From Mycolicibacterium tokaiense (GTDB taxonomy: Bacteria; Actinomycetota; Actinomycetes; Mycobacteriales; Mycobacteriaceae): a stretch of 64,000 nucleotides of DNA. The position numbers and the translations under genes were made by a program. The stretch's first letter is position 1. Every line of letters begins with the position of its first letter. A model generated the notes under the pieces. The model made no database searches. It was not told where the DNA came from and saw nothing but the letters and a program-made list of their open reading frames with translations. Shown piece by piece: positions 9,192-17,211 of this stretch. The DNA lies in assembly GCF_010725885.1 (NCBI RefSeq), contig NZ_AP022600.1, positions 3,720,001-3,784,000 of the forward strand. The letters are read 5' to 3'.

Positions 9192-9725
9192 GTGCGGCTG
9201 AGTACGTTCCTCGCCGATGCGGAAGCAGCCACCGCCGCCTCACGAATCAGCGGCCCGTGGACGCTGCGGCTCGATGTGGGCTTGGAGCCGCATCTGGACT
9301 TGCTGAACAAGCGCGACCTGGATAACTACGCCAAGCCACTCGCTTCTCGCCTTTCCGATGGACAGTTGGTGTCGGTCTGGTGCACCAAGCGCACCGGTGC
9401 GCAGTCCTTCGTGCGGATCCAAGCGGCCCGCGAGGTGCTCGGTCCGCCCACCGAGGTTCTGCAGGTGACCACCACTGCATCGTGGGACGGCCCCGGAGCG
9501 AAAGAGCAGATCCGCACCGCGCTCGCCGCCGTCTCAGAGCTACCGGACGGGCCCGTCAAACTCGAACTTGCCTTCACCGTGGCGCCGAGCAGGAACTGGA
9601 TCAATCTCTGGAAGCCCACCATCGATTCTTTGGGCGCCCTTCTCGGGCACGAACATCCGTTTCGCGAATGGAACCCCCGCGACGGCCGAATTACCGAACT
9701 TGGGCTGCACCTGCACGTCGACTAG
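9192..9725 (+). CDS. Hypothetical protein with RusA-like motif, N-terminus uncertain
   Basis: GTG 9192 is the first standard start, giving 177 residues, but the same frame stays open and looks like protein back to about 9096 (reading TVAPQLDSWDGAGNQSQ before the GTG) with no usable start there. A TAG at 9093 closes the frame, while an ATG at 9098 lies in another frame. The true start may have been lost by a frameshift or may be an unusual codon. NKRDLDNYAKPL at residues 39-50 resembles the D-x-D-N motif of RusA-type Holliday junction resolvases. The C-terminus has LWKPTIDSLGALLG and DGRITELGLH. Function is unproven. Confidence 0.6.
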   Translation: MRLSTFLADAEAATAASRISGPWTLRLDVGLEPHLDLLNKRDLDNYAKPLASRLSDGQLVSVWCTKRTGAQSFVRIQAAREVLGPPTEVLQVTTTASWDGPGAKEQIRTALAAVSELPDGPVKLELAFTVAPSRNWINLWKPTIDSLGALLGHEHPFREWNPRDGRITELGLHLHVD

Positions 9726-10357
9726 ACTTTCCGCTACGAGGTCATCATCGGCATCGCAGCCGAATCCACCACGACAACGGCACCGGAGTTCGTGTAGTCA
9801 CCCAATCGTGGTGGTGCTTTCCGCTAATCGACATCGAAGCCCCACCTGATCGCGCGGGCGAGGCTTGGCGAGTAGTACGCGCTGCCGTACTAGCGCTGTG
9901 GTCGCTCAGAAGCCGAGCGACCGCAGCGCCAGATTTCCGTTCATTGCGGTCCGCCAAACCGGTGAGCAAGTTCCGTGTTCCGGTCGCACGGCCGTCGGCG
10001 GCCCAACGACGGCGTATCTTCACGCACCATGATCCAACCGGAGTTCTCCTATCTCTAGTCCCAGGGTGATTGTGGGCTACTCGTCAGCCTTCTCAGGCGC
10101 TGTGCGTGAGACCCGGTCGCGCCGACGTCTCAGCCTCGCCGATGCCACGCTCGTACACCGCTTTCCCCGCCGCCCGCGACGACTTATTTGCGGGCTCGAC
10201 CATGCTCCAGCAAACCACATTTGCGAACGGATTTGGGAACAAAACTCCGCGGAACCCCCCGAAATCGGTGCAACGAGGCGATACGGGCCGGACCCTGCAC
10301 CCCCTCTGGCCTGCGCAAATGAGACTTAGCGACACTCCAGAAATCCCCGGAAGCCAG
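9726..10357. other. About 630 bp without a gene, inside the island end
   Basis: This is where many tRNA-targeting islands keep their integrase and excisionase genes, but no tyrosine-recombinase motif or other long convincing frame is seen on either strand. The DNA could be eroded integrase-side sequence or spacer next to the attachment site. Confidence 0.45.
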
Positions 10358-10400
10358 CCCATAACCCAGAGGTCGCAGGTTCGAATCCTGTCCCCGCTAC
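10358..10400 (+). other. 3' half of initiator tRNA (att site scar)
   Basis: The sequence from the CAT anticodon at 10360-10362 through the 3' side of the anticodon stem (AACCC), the variable loop, the T-arm (GCAGGTTCGAATCCTGT) and the acceptor strand (CCCCGCTA) matches the 3' half of an actinobacterial initiator tRNA. The 5' half is absent: the bases before 10358 do not supply the acceptor, D-arm or the GGG strand of the anticodon stem. This is the usual structure of an attachment site left when an element integrates in the 3' end of a tRNA gene. The gene is not functional as a tRNA here; the intact copy should be at the other end of the island. Confidence 0.8.
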
Positions 10401-10410
10401 TAGGTAGACA

Positions 10411-10436
10411 GGCCCCCGGAGATCTCTCCGGGGGCC
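10411..10436 (+). terminator. Strong hairpin terminator after the tRNA scar
   Basis: A perfect 12-bp stem (GGCCCCCGGAGA paired with its complement) with a 2-base centre is followed by TTTCT. It begins 11 bp after the tRNA half and is probably the original terminator of the initiator tRNA gene, now also insulating the chromosome from the island. Confidence 0.85.
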
Positions 10437-10508
10437 TTTCTCATGGGTTTCGTGAATGCACGATTGCCGACAGAGTCAACATCAACAGTTGCCTCTGCCC
10501 GGCAGTCT

Positions 10509-10901
10509 TCACGTCAGCGCTTCGATCAACTCACCCACGGTGTGGGCGGCTTCCAGCGGGTGGCGGAGGCGTCCGGACATGTTGACCGAGTAGTCGTTGC
10601 GCCGCCCGACCTTGGTCTTGTCGAGGTAACCCTCGGCGACGAGGTCGGCCAGGACGGCCTGCACCGAGCGCTCGGTGATGCCGATGCGCAGGCTCAGCTC
10701 ACGGGCGGTCAGGGAACCGGCATGGGCGAGACACAGCAGGACGTGCGCATGATTGGTGAGGAACGTCCACCCGGGGGCCGGGCCGCCGTCGGCGCTGGTA
10801 CTCGGTGCCGGTTTGCCGGCGGCTGCTCGCGGCCGGGCTACGGACTTCGACGTCCCTGCTCGGCGCGCTTTCTTCGGTGTCTGGCTCGACGCGGCAACCA
10901 C
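10509..10901 (-). CDS. Winged-helix (MarR-like) regulator
   Basis: The 130-residue protein has a basic, disordered Ala/Pro/Lys-rich N-terminus of about 40 residues and then a winged helix: ARELSLRIGITERSVQAVLADLVAEGYLDKTKVGRRNDYSV includes the recognition helix (about 75-95) and wing. It likely binds DNA. It lies 31 bp after the TerC-like gene on the same strand and probably shares its transcript. The start is GTG 10901. It could regulate TerC and the divergent carbon operon, but that is inference. Confidence 0.75.
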   Translation of the reverse strand: MVAASSQTPKKARRAGTSKSVARPRAAAGKPAPSTSADGGPAPGWTFLTNHAHVLLCLAHAGSLTARELSLRIGITERSVQAVLADLVAEGYLDKTKVGRRNDYSVNMSGRLRHPLEAAHTVGELIEALT

Positions 10902-10932
10902 CGCTCACATACTACTGCCCTGATTCGTGTAC

Positions 10933-11913
10933 TCACTTTCGGTAATCAGGTGGTGACGTGGGCGGGGCGGGGGAGTTGTCGACGGTGCCGGCGCGAGTGG
11001 CGATCAGGCTCCACACGATCGACGCGGTGAGGGTGACAACGATGACGCCCAGGGTCACCGGGATGGGCAGCTTGCCCACCGGTGTCTCGGACAGGATGAG
11101 TTTGACGCCGGCAAAGGCAAGCAATACCGCAAGCCCGTAATGCAGGTGGGTGAACCGACGGAGCAGTCCAGACAGGCAGAAGTACAGGCTTCGTAATCCG
11201 AGCACGGCAAAGGCGTTGGCGGTCCAGACGATGAAGGTGCTGGTGGTGATGGCGAGCACTGCGGCCACCGAGTCGATGGCGAAGATCAGATCGGTCGCCT
11301 CGACAGCGATGAGCACCACGAACAACAGTGTGGCAACCCGTTTTCCGTCGATCCGGGTGAAGAACCGGCTTTCGTGATAGTTCGGATCGGTGGGCAGCAC
11401 TCGGCGCACCAGCCGCACCAGCAGGTTCTTGTCCGGCTCGAGGTCCTTGTCGTGCTGGAAGGCCATCTTGTAGGCGGTATAGATCAGGAAGGCGCCGAAG
11501 ATGTAGGCGGTCCAGAAGAACGCCGCGAGCAACTCAGCGCCGACAAAGATGAACACGAGCCGGAACAGCAGTGCCCCGACGACACCCCAGAACAGGACCT
11601 TGTGCTGATAGCGGTCCGGGACGGCGAAGTAGGTGAAGATCAGCGCGAAGACGAACACGTTGTCGACTGAGAGCGCCTTTTCGATGAGATAACCGGCGTA
11701 GTAGGTGCCGGCCACCTCGCCGCCGTAGGCCCACCAGACGATGCCACCGAAGCCCAACCCGGCGGCGATCCAGATCGCCGACCACACCGCCGCTTCGCGG
11801 AACTCGATCACGTGGTTGTCACGGTGCATGAACAAGTCGATCGCCAGCAGGGCGACGATGACCACCGTCAGGGCTACCCACCCCCATATCGGCACCACTA
11901 CCGCATCGGTCAT
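10933..11913 (-). CDS. TerC/Alx-family integral membrane protein
   Basis: The 326-residue polytopic membrane protein fits the TerC family: early DLFMHRDNHVIEFREAAVWS, the hallmark EKALSVDNVFVFALIF, then the second half-repeat VAVEATDLIFAIDSVAAVLAITTSTFIVW. About nine membrane segments are predicted by eye. Family members export Mn2+ or Ca2+ or take part in tellurite resistance and stress at the membrane; acidic residues in the two repeats form the ion path. No room exists upstream for a Mn riboswitch: only 73 bp separate its start from the divergent DabB promoter elements. Confidence 0.9.
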   Translation of the reverse strand: MTDAVVVPIWGWVALTVVIVALLAIDLFMHRDNHVIEFREAAVWSAIWIAAGLGFGGIVWWAYGGEVAGTYYAGYLIEKALSVDNVFVFALIFTYFAVPDRYQHKVLFWGVVGALLFRLVFIFVGAELLAAFFWTAYIFGAFLIYTAYKMAFQHDKDLEPDKNLLVRLVRRVLPTDPNYHESRFFTRIDGKRVATLLFVVLIAVEATDLIFAIDSVAAVLAITTSTFIVWTANAFAVLGLRSLYFCLSGLLRRFTHLHYGLAVLLAFAGVKLILSETPVGKLPIPVTLGVIVVTLTASIVWSLIATRAGTVDNSPAPPTSPPDYRK

Positions 11914-11986
11914 CGATCAACGCGCCTTTCACTTGAATTCCGGTTTGTTCGACCATCTCTGGCAGAGCTAGACATTTTCACGAAGT

Positions 11987-12016
11987 TTGACACGTGCAAC
12001 ACATTACACGTAATTT
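11987..12016 (+). promoter_or_regulatory. Promoter of the dab operon with embedded repeat
   Basis: TTGACA at 11987-11992 and TAATTT at 12011-12016 are 18 bp apart. Transcription would begin at about 12022-12024, that is at or next to the ATG of the dabB-like gene, so the operon message may be leaderless. ACGTG and CACGT arms form an inverted repeat (also readable as two ACACGT copies) between the two boxes, a good place for a repressor or activator site. Confidence 0.6.
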
Positions 12017-12023
12017 ACTTCAT

Positions 12024-13544
12024 ATGTGGTTCGAGATCGAGAAGTCGGCCTTGACGGCCCTGGTGGCGACACCTCTGCTGGCCGCCGCGGCCGCCTCGGT
12101 GCTGGGCCGGCGGGCACCGGCGTTGACGGCGCGTCTGGGCGTCGCCGCGGCCGGCGCTGGGTTTCTCCTGGCCGCGATGTTGGCGACGGTGGCGGGGCGC
12201 GGTGCGGTCGTCTCCACCGGCACAGGGGTGTGGGCCATCGCCGCCGATCGCCTGGCTGTGGTGTTGTTCCTGCTGATCTTCGGCGTGAGCACCGTGGCGC
12301 AGGCCTTCGCGCTGCGTTACCTGGCGGGGGATCGGCGGGCCGGGTGGTTCACCGGCGGGGCCGGCCTTCTCACCGCGGCCTCGGCGGTACTGGTCAGCGC
12401 CACCACGCTGGTGGGTGTCGCCATCGGATGGACCGTGGCCGGCATCGCGCTGTGCCTGCTGCTGGGAACCTATCCCCAGCTCCCCAGCGCCCGCGATGGT
12501 GTCCGGCGCGCCGGCGTGGCCTTCCTCATCGGCGATGCGGCGCTGTGGATCGCCGTCGCATTGCTCGGTCTCGCATCGGGTTCCATCACCGTGACCGACG
12601 TTGCCAGAACCCAGATCGGCGGGCCGGTGGCGGTGGTCGCGGTGCTGCTGATCGTGGTTGCTGCGCTATCCCGCTCGGCGCAGATCCCCTTTCATCGCTG
12701 GCTGCCCGCAACCTTGTCCGCGCCTACGCCGGTGTCCGCGTTGCTGCACGCCGGCGTTGTCAATGCCGGCGGCATCCTGCTGATCAGGATGAGTCCACTG
12801 CCGAATCCCGCAGTGGCGGCCGGTCTGCTGGTGACCGCCGGAACCGCCTCGATGGTCTACGGCACCACCATCATGCTCGTCAAGCCGGATATCAAAGGCG
12901 CGCTTGCCTACTCGACGATGGCGCAGATGGGCTTCATGATCGTCACCTGCGGATTGGGGTTGTGGGCGGCCACGGTGCTCCACCTGGTCGCGCACGGCTT
13001 CTACAAAGCCACCTTGTTCCTGTCCTCGGGCTCGGCGATCGCGCGTGCGCGCCGACACGCTGCCTTGCCCATCGCGCCCCGACCCAGCGGACGTCGCCGC
13101 AGTCTCGGCGTGGCCTGCGCGGCGGCGCTACCGGCGCTCGCCCTGTACGCCGCCGTACGATTGATCTCCGCCGGGCCCCACCACCCCGCAGAACAGGCGC
13201 TGCTGCTGTTCGCCTGGGTCAGCGGCGCAGTGGCGACCTGGGGCTGGATGCAACGTCGCAGTGACCTGGCCGGCGCTCTGCTCGCCGCGGCTGTTCTGGT
13301 TCCGGTCGCCGTCGGATATGTCGCAATCATCAACGCAGTCAGCGAGTTTCTCGCTCCTGCGCTGCCGGGCGCCACCATCTCGGCGACGACCGTGTGGGCG
13401 ACCGTCGGGCTGACGCTGATCCTGCTCACCGCCATCGCAGGCCTTCGCAGGTCTCCGGCAATCACCACAGCGCACCGCCTCGTCTACACCCATGCACTGA
13501 CCGCCGGAACCATCGATTCCGCCACATCAGGAGCTCGCCGATGA
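12024..13544 (+). CDS. dabB: DabB-like inorganic carbon transporter membrane subunit
   Basis: The 506-residue protein belongs to the NuoL/MrpA proton-translocating family, with about 13 membrane helices and the typical core RSAQIPFHRWLPATLSAPTPVSALLHAGVVNAGGILLIR followed by KPDIKGALAYSTMAQMGFM and HLVAHGFYKATLFLSSG. It is far from any complex I cluster and overlaps by 4 bp (ATGA) with a DUF2309 gene, which is the DAB arrangement: DabB would channel cations that drive CO2 hydration and bicarbonate trapping by DabA. ATG 12024 is preferred over GTG 11994 because the promoter boxes overlap the latter. Confidence 0.88.
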   Translation: MWFEIEKSALTALVATPLLAAAAASVLGRRAPALTARLGVAAAGAGFLLAAMLATVAGRGAVVSTGTGVWAIAADRLAVVLFLLIFGVSTVAQAFALRYLAGDRRAGWFTGGAGLLTAASAVLVSATTLVGVAIGWTVAGIALCLLLGTYPQLPSARDGVRRAGVAFLIGDAALWIAVALLGLASGSITVTDVARTQIGGPVAVVAVLLIVVAALSRSAQIPFHRWLPATLSAPTPVSALLHAGVVNAGGILLIRMSPLPNPAVAAGLLVTAGTASMVYGTTIMLVKPDIKGALAYSTMAQMGFMIVTCGLGLWAATVLHLVAHGFYKATLFLSSGSAIARARRHAALPIAPRPSGRRRSLGVACAAALPALALYAAVRLISAGPHHPAEQALLLFAWVSGAVATWGWMQRRSDLAGALLAAAVLVPVAVGYVAIINAVSEFLAPALPGATISATTVWATVGLTLILLTAIAGLRRSPAITTAHRLVYTHALTAGTIDSATSGARR

Positions 13545-16096
13545 CCCAAACCCACGCGATCGCAGCCGATTCCCACCGTGCCCGGCTTCGCAGCGACATC
13601 CGATTGGCGGCACGCGTGCTGCCCGCCCACTACCCGTTGAGTACCTTCATCGCGGTCAATCCCCTTGCCGGTCTGCAGGCCATGCCGTTCGAGCAGGCCA
13701 TCCGGCGTGCGGGCGATCTCTACGGCACGCCGGGCACCCTGCCGGAGAACACGTTCCGCATTCTGCACCGCCAGGGCAGGATCACCGACACCGATCTGGA
13801 CAGGGCACTGTTGCGTCGCTACCCGATCTTGGACGAGGAACCCGCTCTTCGGCTGGGCCCGCGTTATTGCACAGCCACCGAACTGCTGCGCGCCGATCTG
13901 CTGCACGGCCACCCCCATCCCGGCCCGATCCGGCACTACCGAATCCGCGCCGAGCAGCTCGCCCCCGATGTGGCCGGCCTCATCGACGCGCAGACCGCCA
14001 AGTGGTCAGCGGCCTTCCTCGGCCACCCGAGCTGGCCGATGCCCGGGCAGGAACACGGCTTTTATTCGGCCTGGCGGTCACTGGCGCCCAGGGACCGGTC
14101 GTTGCCCCGGGCCGTGCGCACCGCGCTGGATGACCTCGCCGACCGTCCGGACGACGCCGCGCTGGCAGCACTGGCCGCCCTCGGGGTATCCGACGACGCG
14201 CGGATCACCTACCTGCAAGCCCACCTGACAGCCATGCCGGGCTGGGCCGCCCACGTGCGCCTGTGCGGTGATCGTGGTCAAGGCATCGACCTGCTGCAGT
14301 ACCTGGCAATGCGCTTGAGTTACGAAGCAGCGCTGCTGCGCAACCACAGCGAACCCGACCCGACCGCAGCGCCGCGGCAAGCGCTGCCCACCGCCCGCGA
14401 GCGGGTGGCGCACCTGCTGCGGGTGTGGGGCATCACCGAGGCGACCGACAGCGAGGTGGCCACCGCCGCACGCGTGCTGTGCGCGGTACCTGCTCCAGTC
14501 CGGCCCATGGTGTGGCAGGACGCTTTCGAGGCCCGCTACCAGGATTGCCTACTGAATGAGCTGCAATCCCACCGGTCACCGCCTCCGTCGCCGGCACACA
14601 CCCAACTTGTCGCCTGTATCGACACCCGCTCGGAGGGACTGCGGCGACATCTCGAAGGATGCGGCGGCTACGACACGTTCGGGTTCGCCGGCTTCTTCGC
14701 AGTGGCCATCCGGTTCACAGACCTACTGGGCGGGGCACCGGCCGATCTGTGCCCTGTGCTGATCTCACCCAGCCACGACATCGCCGAGCGACCCGCCCGA
14801 GACCATGGTGAAGCGTGCCGGCACATCACGGGGTTCACCAACCTGGCAGGTGCCGAGTCGGCCTTCCACGCCGCCAAGGAGTCGGCCACCGCCCCCTTCG
14901 TGCTCGCCGAAGCTGCAGGCTGGGTCGCCGCCCCGCTGGCCGCGGCCAAGACCCTGGCCCCCGCCGCGTTCAGCAACCTCCGTCGCCGACTGCGCGACGC
15001 AATTGCGCCGCCCGCAGAAACCGTGATCGATGTGGCAGCGATGACGTTGGCCGAGCGGGTTCTGTTCGCTCAGGTCATGCTCACAACCATCGGCCTCACT
15101 GACGGTTTCGGTCGCCTTCTCGTGCTGTGCGGGCACCACAGCGCCACCGAGAACAACCCGTACCAGGCAGCACTGGACTGCGGCGCGTGCGGTGGTCAGG
15201 GCGGCGGGCCCAACGCCCGCACCGCAGCGCTGATCCTCAATCAGCTCGACGTGCGCCACGAACTACGGTCCACAGGCATCGACATCCCCGACCACACCCA
15301 CGTCGTGGCGGCACTCCACGACACCGCCACCGACCGGATCACCATCGTGGACGACCACCTCGTTCCCGACAGCCACCGCGCGGCGGTCGACCGCCTCGAA
15401 GCCGACCTGACCCGCGCGGGCCGCGCGCTTGCCGCCGAACGCTGCGCCACCCTGCCCGGCGCCCGCCGCACCTCGCCGCGTGCCGCGGCACGACACGTCC
15501 GGCGCCGATCGGTCGACTGGGCCCAGGTCTACCCCGAGTGGGCACTGGCCGGCAACGCGGCATTCGTGATCGCGCCCCGGGACGTCACTCGTGGGGTCGA
15601 CCTGCAACGGCGGACGTTCCTGCACTCCTACGACGCCACCATCGACGCCGACGGCACTGCTCTGGAAACGATCATGACCGCCCCACTTGTTGTCGCACAA
15701 TGGATCAACTGCCAGTACTACTTCTCGACCGTGGCGCCCGACGTGTTCGGCGCCGGCACCAAGACCGTGCACAACGTCGTCGGTGACGCCGGGGTGATCG
15801 GCGGCCATGTCGGCGACCTGCGCCTCGGACTACCGTGGCAGTCGGTCGCGCACCGGGACCGGCTGATCCACGAGCCGCAGCGACTGCTGGCAATCGTGCA
15901 GGCCCCGCGTGAGCGCATCGACGCCGTGGTCGCACGCAATCCCATCCTGCAACAACTGTTCGGAAATGAGTGGGTACACCTGGCCGCGCGCGAACACGCC
16001 ACCGACCCGTGGCAACGCTGGACTCGTACCGGCTGGCAGATGTGGGCGGAAAATTCAAGCAACACAACAGACTACGACAAGGAGATGGTGTCATGA
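13541..16096 (+). CDS. dabA: DabA-like carbonic-anhydrase-like subunit (DUF2309)
   Basis: The 851-residue protein is a full-length DUF2309/UPF0753 member. Zinc-site candidates match the beta-carbonic-anhydrase-like site described for DabA: Cys359 and Asp361 in ACIDTRSE, His532 in LCGHHS, and a Cys at 547 or 550 in DCGACGGQGGG. The start is ATG 13541 with AGGAG at 13529-13533, overlapping the dabB stop. In DAB systems DabA and DabB together accumulate inorganic carbon using a cation gradient. The gene is followed with 4-bp overlap by a PII-like gene. Presence in a heterotroph suggests feeding carboxylases at low CO2 rather than autotrophy, which is inference. Confidence 0.92.
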   Translation: MTQTHAIAADSHRARLRSDIRLAARVLPAHYPLSTFIAVNPLAGLQAMPFEQAIRRAGDLYGTPGTLPENTFRILHRQGRITDTDLDRALLRRYPILDEEPALRLGPRYCTATELLRADLLHGHPHPGPIRHYRIRAEQLAPDVAGLIDAQTAKWSAAFLGHPSWPMPGQEHGFYSAWRSLAPRDRSLPRAVRTALDDLADRPDDAALAALAALGVSDDARITYLQAHLTAMPGWAAHVRLCGDRGQGIDLLQYLAMRLSYEAALLRNHSEPDPTAAPRQALPTARERVAHLLRVWGITEATDSEVATAARVLCAVPAPVRPMVWQDAFEARYQDCLLNELQSHRSPPPSPAHTQLVACIDTRSEGLRRHLEGCGGYDTFGFAGFFAVAIRFTDLLGGAPADLCPVLISPSHDIAERPARDHGEACRHITGFTNLAGAESAFHAAKESATAPFVLAEAAGWVAAPLAAAKTLAPAAFSNLRRRLRDAIAPPAETVIDVAAMTLAERVLFAQVMLTTIGLTDGFGRLLVLCGHHSATENNPYQAALDCGACGGQGGGPNARTAALILNQLDVRHELRSTGIDIPDHTHVVAALHDTATDRITIVDDHLVPDSHRAAVDRLEADLTRAGRALAAERCATLPGARRTSPRAAARHVRRRSVDWAQVYPEWALAGNAAFVIAPRDVTRGVDLQRRTFLHSYDATIDADGTALETIMTAPLVVAQWINCQYYFSTVAPDVFGAGTKTVHNVVGDAGVIGGHVGDLRLGLPWQSVAHRDRLIHEPQRLLAIVQAPRERIDAVVARNPILQQLFGNEWVHLAAREHATDPWQRWTRTGWQMWAENSSNTTDYDKEMVS

Positions 16097-16413
16097 CGCC
16101 GGCCCTGACCAAGATGACCAAGGTCGAAGTTGTCGTCACCGGCAACGATGTCCCGGCGGTTCGCGAACTCATCGGCAGCATTGGCGCCACCGGCTACACC
16201 AGTGTGTCCGGGGTGTCCGGTCTCGGCCACCACGGCTACCGCCAAGGTCGCTTGCTGTTCAATCAGCAGGCCACCCTGGAACTGATCATCACCGTCGTGC
16301 CGGACAGCAAGGTCGAGGCGCTACTCGCCGGTCTGCGACCGCTTCTCGACGCCTCATCGGGCGTGATGTTCGTGACCGAGACCTACGTCAGCCGTCCTGA
16401 GTACTTCACGTAA
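16093..16413 (+). CDS. PII-like signalling protein of the carbon operon
   Basis: The 106-residue protein has the ferredoxin-like PII fold pattern: KVEVVVTGNDVPAVRELIGSIGATGYTSVSGVSGLG, a shortened T-loop region (GLGHHGYRQGR), then LELIITVVPDSKVEALLAGLRPLL and a C-terminal VSRPEYF tail. It lacks the uridylylation-type Tyr loop of classical GlnB. PII-like proteins next to bicarbonate transporters (SbtB, CPII) bind adenine nucleotides or bicarbonate and regulate the transporter; the ATGA overlap with dabA supports that role here. Confidence 0.82.
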   Translation: MTPALTKMTKVEVVVTGNDVPAVRELIGSIGATGYTSVSGVSGLGHHGYRQGRLLFNQQATLELIITVVPDSKVEALLAGLRPLLDASSGVMFVTETYVSRPEYFT

Positions 16414-16438
16414 ACAACAAGCTGAAAGGCAGCCCTCC

Positions 16439-17026
16439 ATGACCACACCCGCACTCGCCTGGGAACACCTCCGTGCCGCCGACCAGAGTTCCGATCTGTG
16501 CCCATCGGATCGGCCTGTCGCCGTGGTGTTTCGATGCGCTGACGCCCGCCTGAGCAACGAGGACGTGTTCTGTCGGCCTTCGGGCTCGCTGATCGACATC
16601 AGCACCTGGAGCCATACCGTGGACTCCGGTGTACTGGCCGGCATCGAGTACGCCGTCGACAAGCTGGAGATCCCCTTGATCGTCGTGCTCGGCCATGACA
16701 ACTGCCCGGCGATGCACACGGCACTGCGTGCGTGGGAAACCGCCGAATTGCCCAACGGAGCGATGCGCACCGCCGTCGAGCATGCCTTGCTCTCGGTCGT
16801 CCGACGCGGCGTCCCCGCCGACTCGGTCGAGGCTGTTGCCGCAGCACACATCGTCGAAACCGGCCTCGCGCTCATGCAACGCTCACCAGCGATCGCCAGG
16901 CGAATCGACAATCGCACCTGCGGAATCGTCTGCGCCACCTTCACCGCGGCGAACCGGCAACTCCACGTCAACGCAACCATCGGATCGGTCGCCGACGACA
17001 CGGACGCGCTCGTCGAACTCGTGTGA
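16439..17026 (+). CDS. Beta-class carbonic anhydrase
   Basis: The 195-residue protein has the beta-CA zinc motif Cys33-x-Asp35-x-Arg37 (FRCADARL) and His86-x2-Cys89 (GHDNCPAM), giving the Cys-His-Cys zinc site with the Asp/Arg dyad. The reaction is reversible CO2 hydration. It begins 25 bp after the PII-like gene and completes a dabB-dabA-PII-CA operon. Relative to typical beta-CAs the segment FCRPSGSLIDIST replaces the usual VRNAGN stretch, so it is a divergent subtype and activity should not be assumed. Confidence 0.85.
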   Translation: MTTPALAWEHLRAADQSSDLCPSDRPVAVVFRCADARLSNEDVFCRPSGSLIDISTWSHTVDSGVLAGIEYAVDKLEIPLIVVLGHDNCPAMHTALRAWETAELPNGAMRTAVEHALLSVVRRGVPADSVEAVAAAHIVETGLALMQRSPAIARRIDNRTCGIVCATFTAANRQLHVNATIGSVADDTDALVELV

Positions 17027-17211
17027 GTGGACGGTGATAACCCTGAAAAGCTCGCAGGTCGAGGACTACTCCGCCGGCGGTGATGTCCCGCTGGGTCACA
17101 GCCTTCCGTCGTCAAGGCGGTACAGGGAGGGCTGCGCGGGTGCCGGCGCAAGATGGATCGCCGCAATACGGGGGAGGTGAGGCATGCAATGTCCTGGTCC
17201 GACCTGCATCC

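Larger units (their letters stand above)
1..10400. mobile_element. Right part of a decayed integrative island
   Basis: Three things support an island. A broken conjugative relaxase lies at the left edge. The cargo includes a SIR2-HerA defence pair with lower GC than the flanking DNA. The right boundary is a 3' half copy of an initiator tRNA followed by the tRNA-style terminator. The left end, the intact tRNA gene and any integrase would lie outside the window. Gene density is low, with gaps of 829, 335 and about 630 bp, as in a decaying element. Beyond 10,440 the DNA is dense and uniformly GC-rich. The whole call is inference from these signs; the left boundary is not seen. Confidence 0.6.

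Noticed and set aside
10321..10400. Intact tRNA gene at the island end
   Set aside because: The 5' half (acceptor, D-arm, 5' anticodon stem) is absent, so only a 3' half copy exists.
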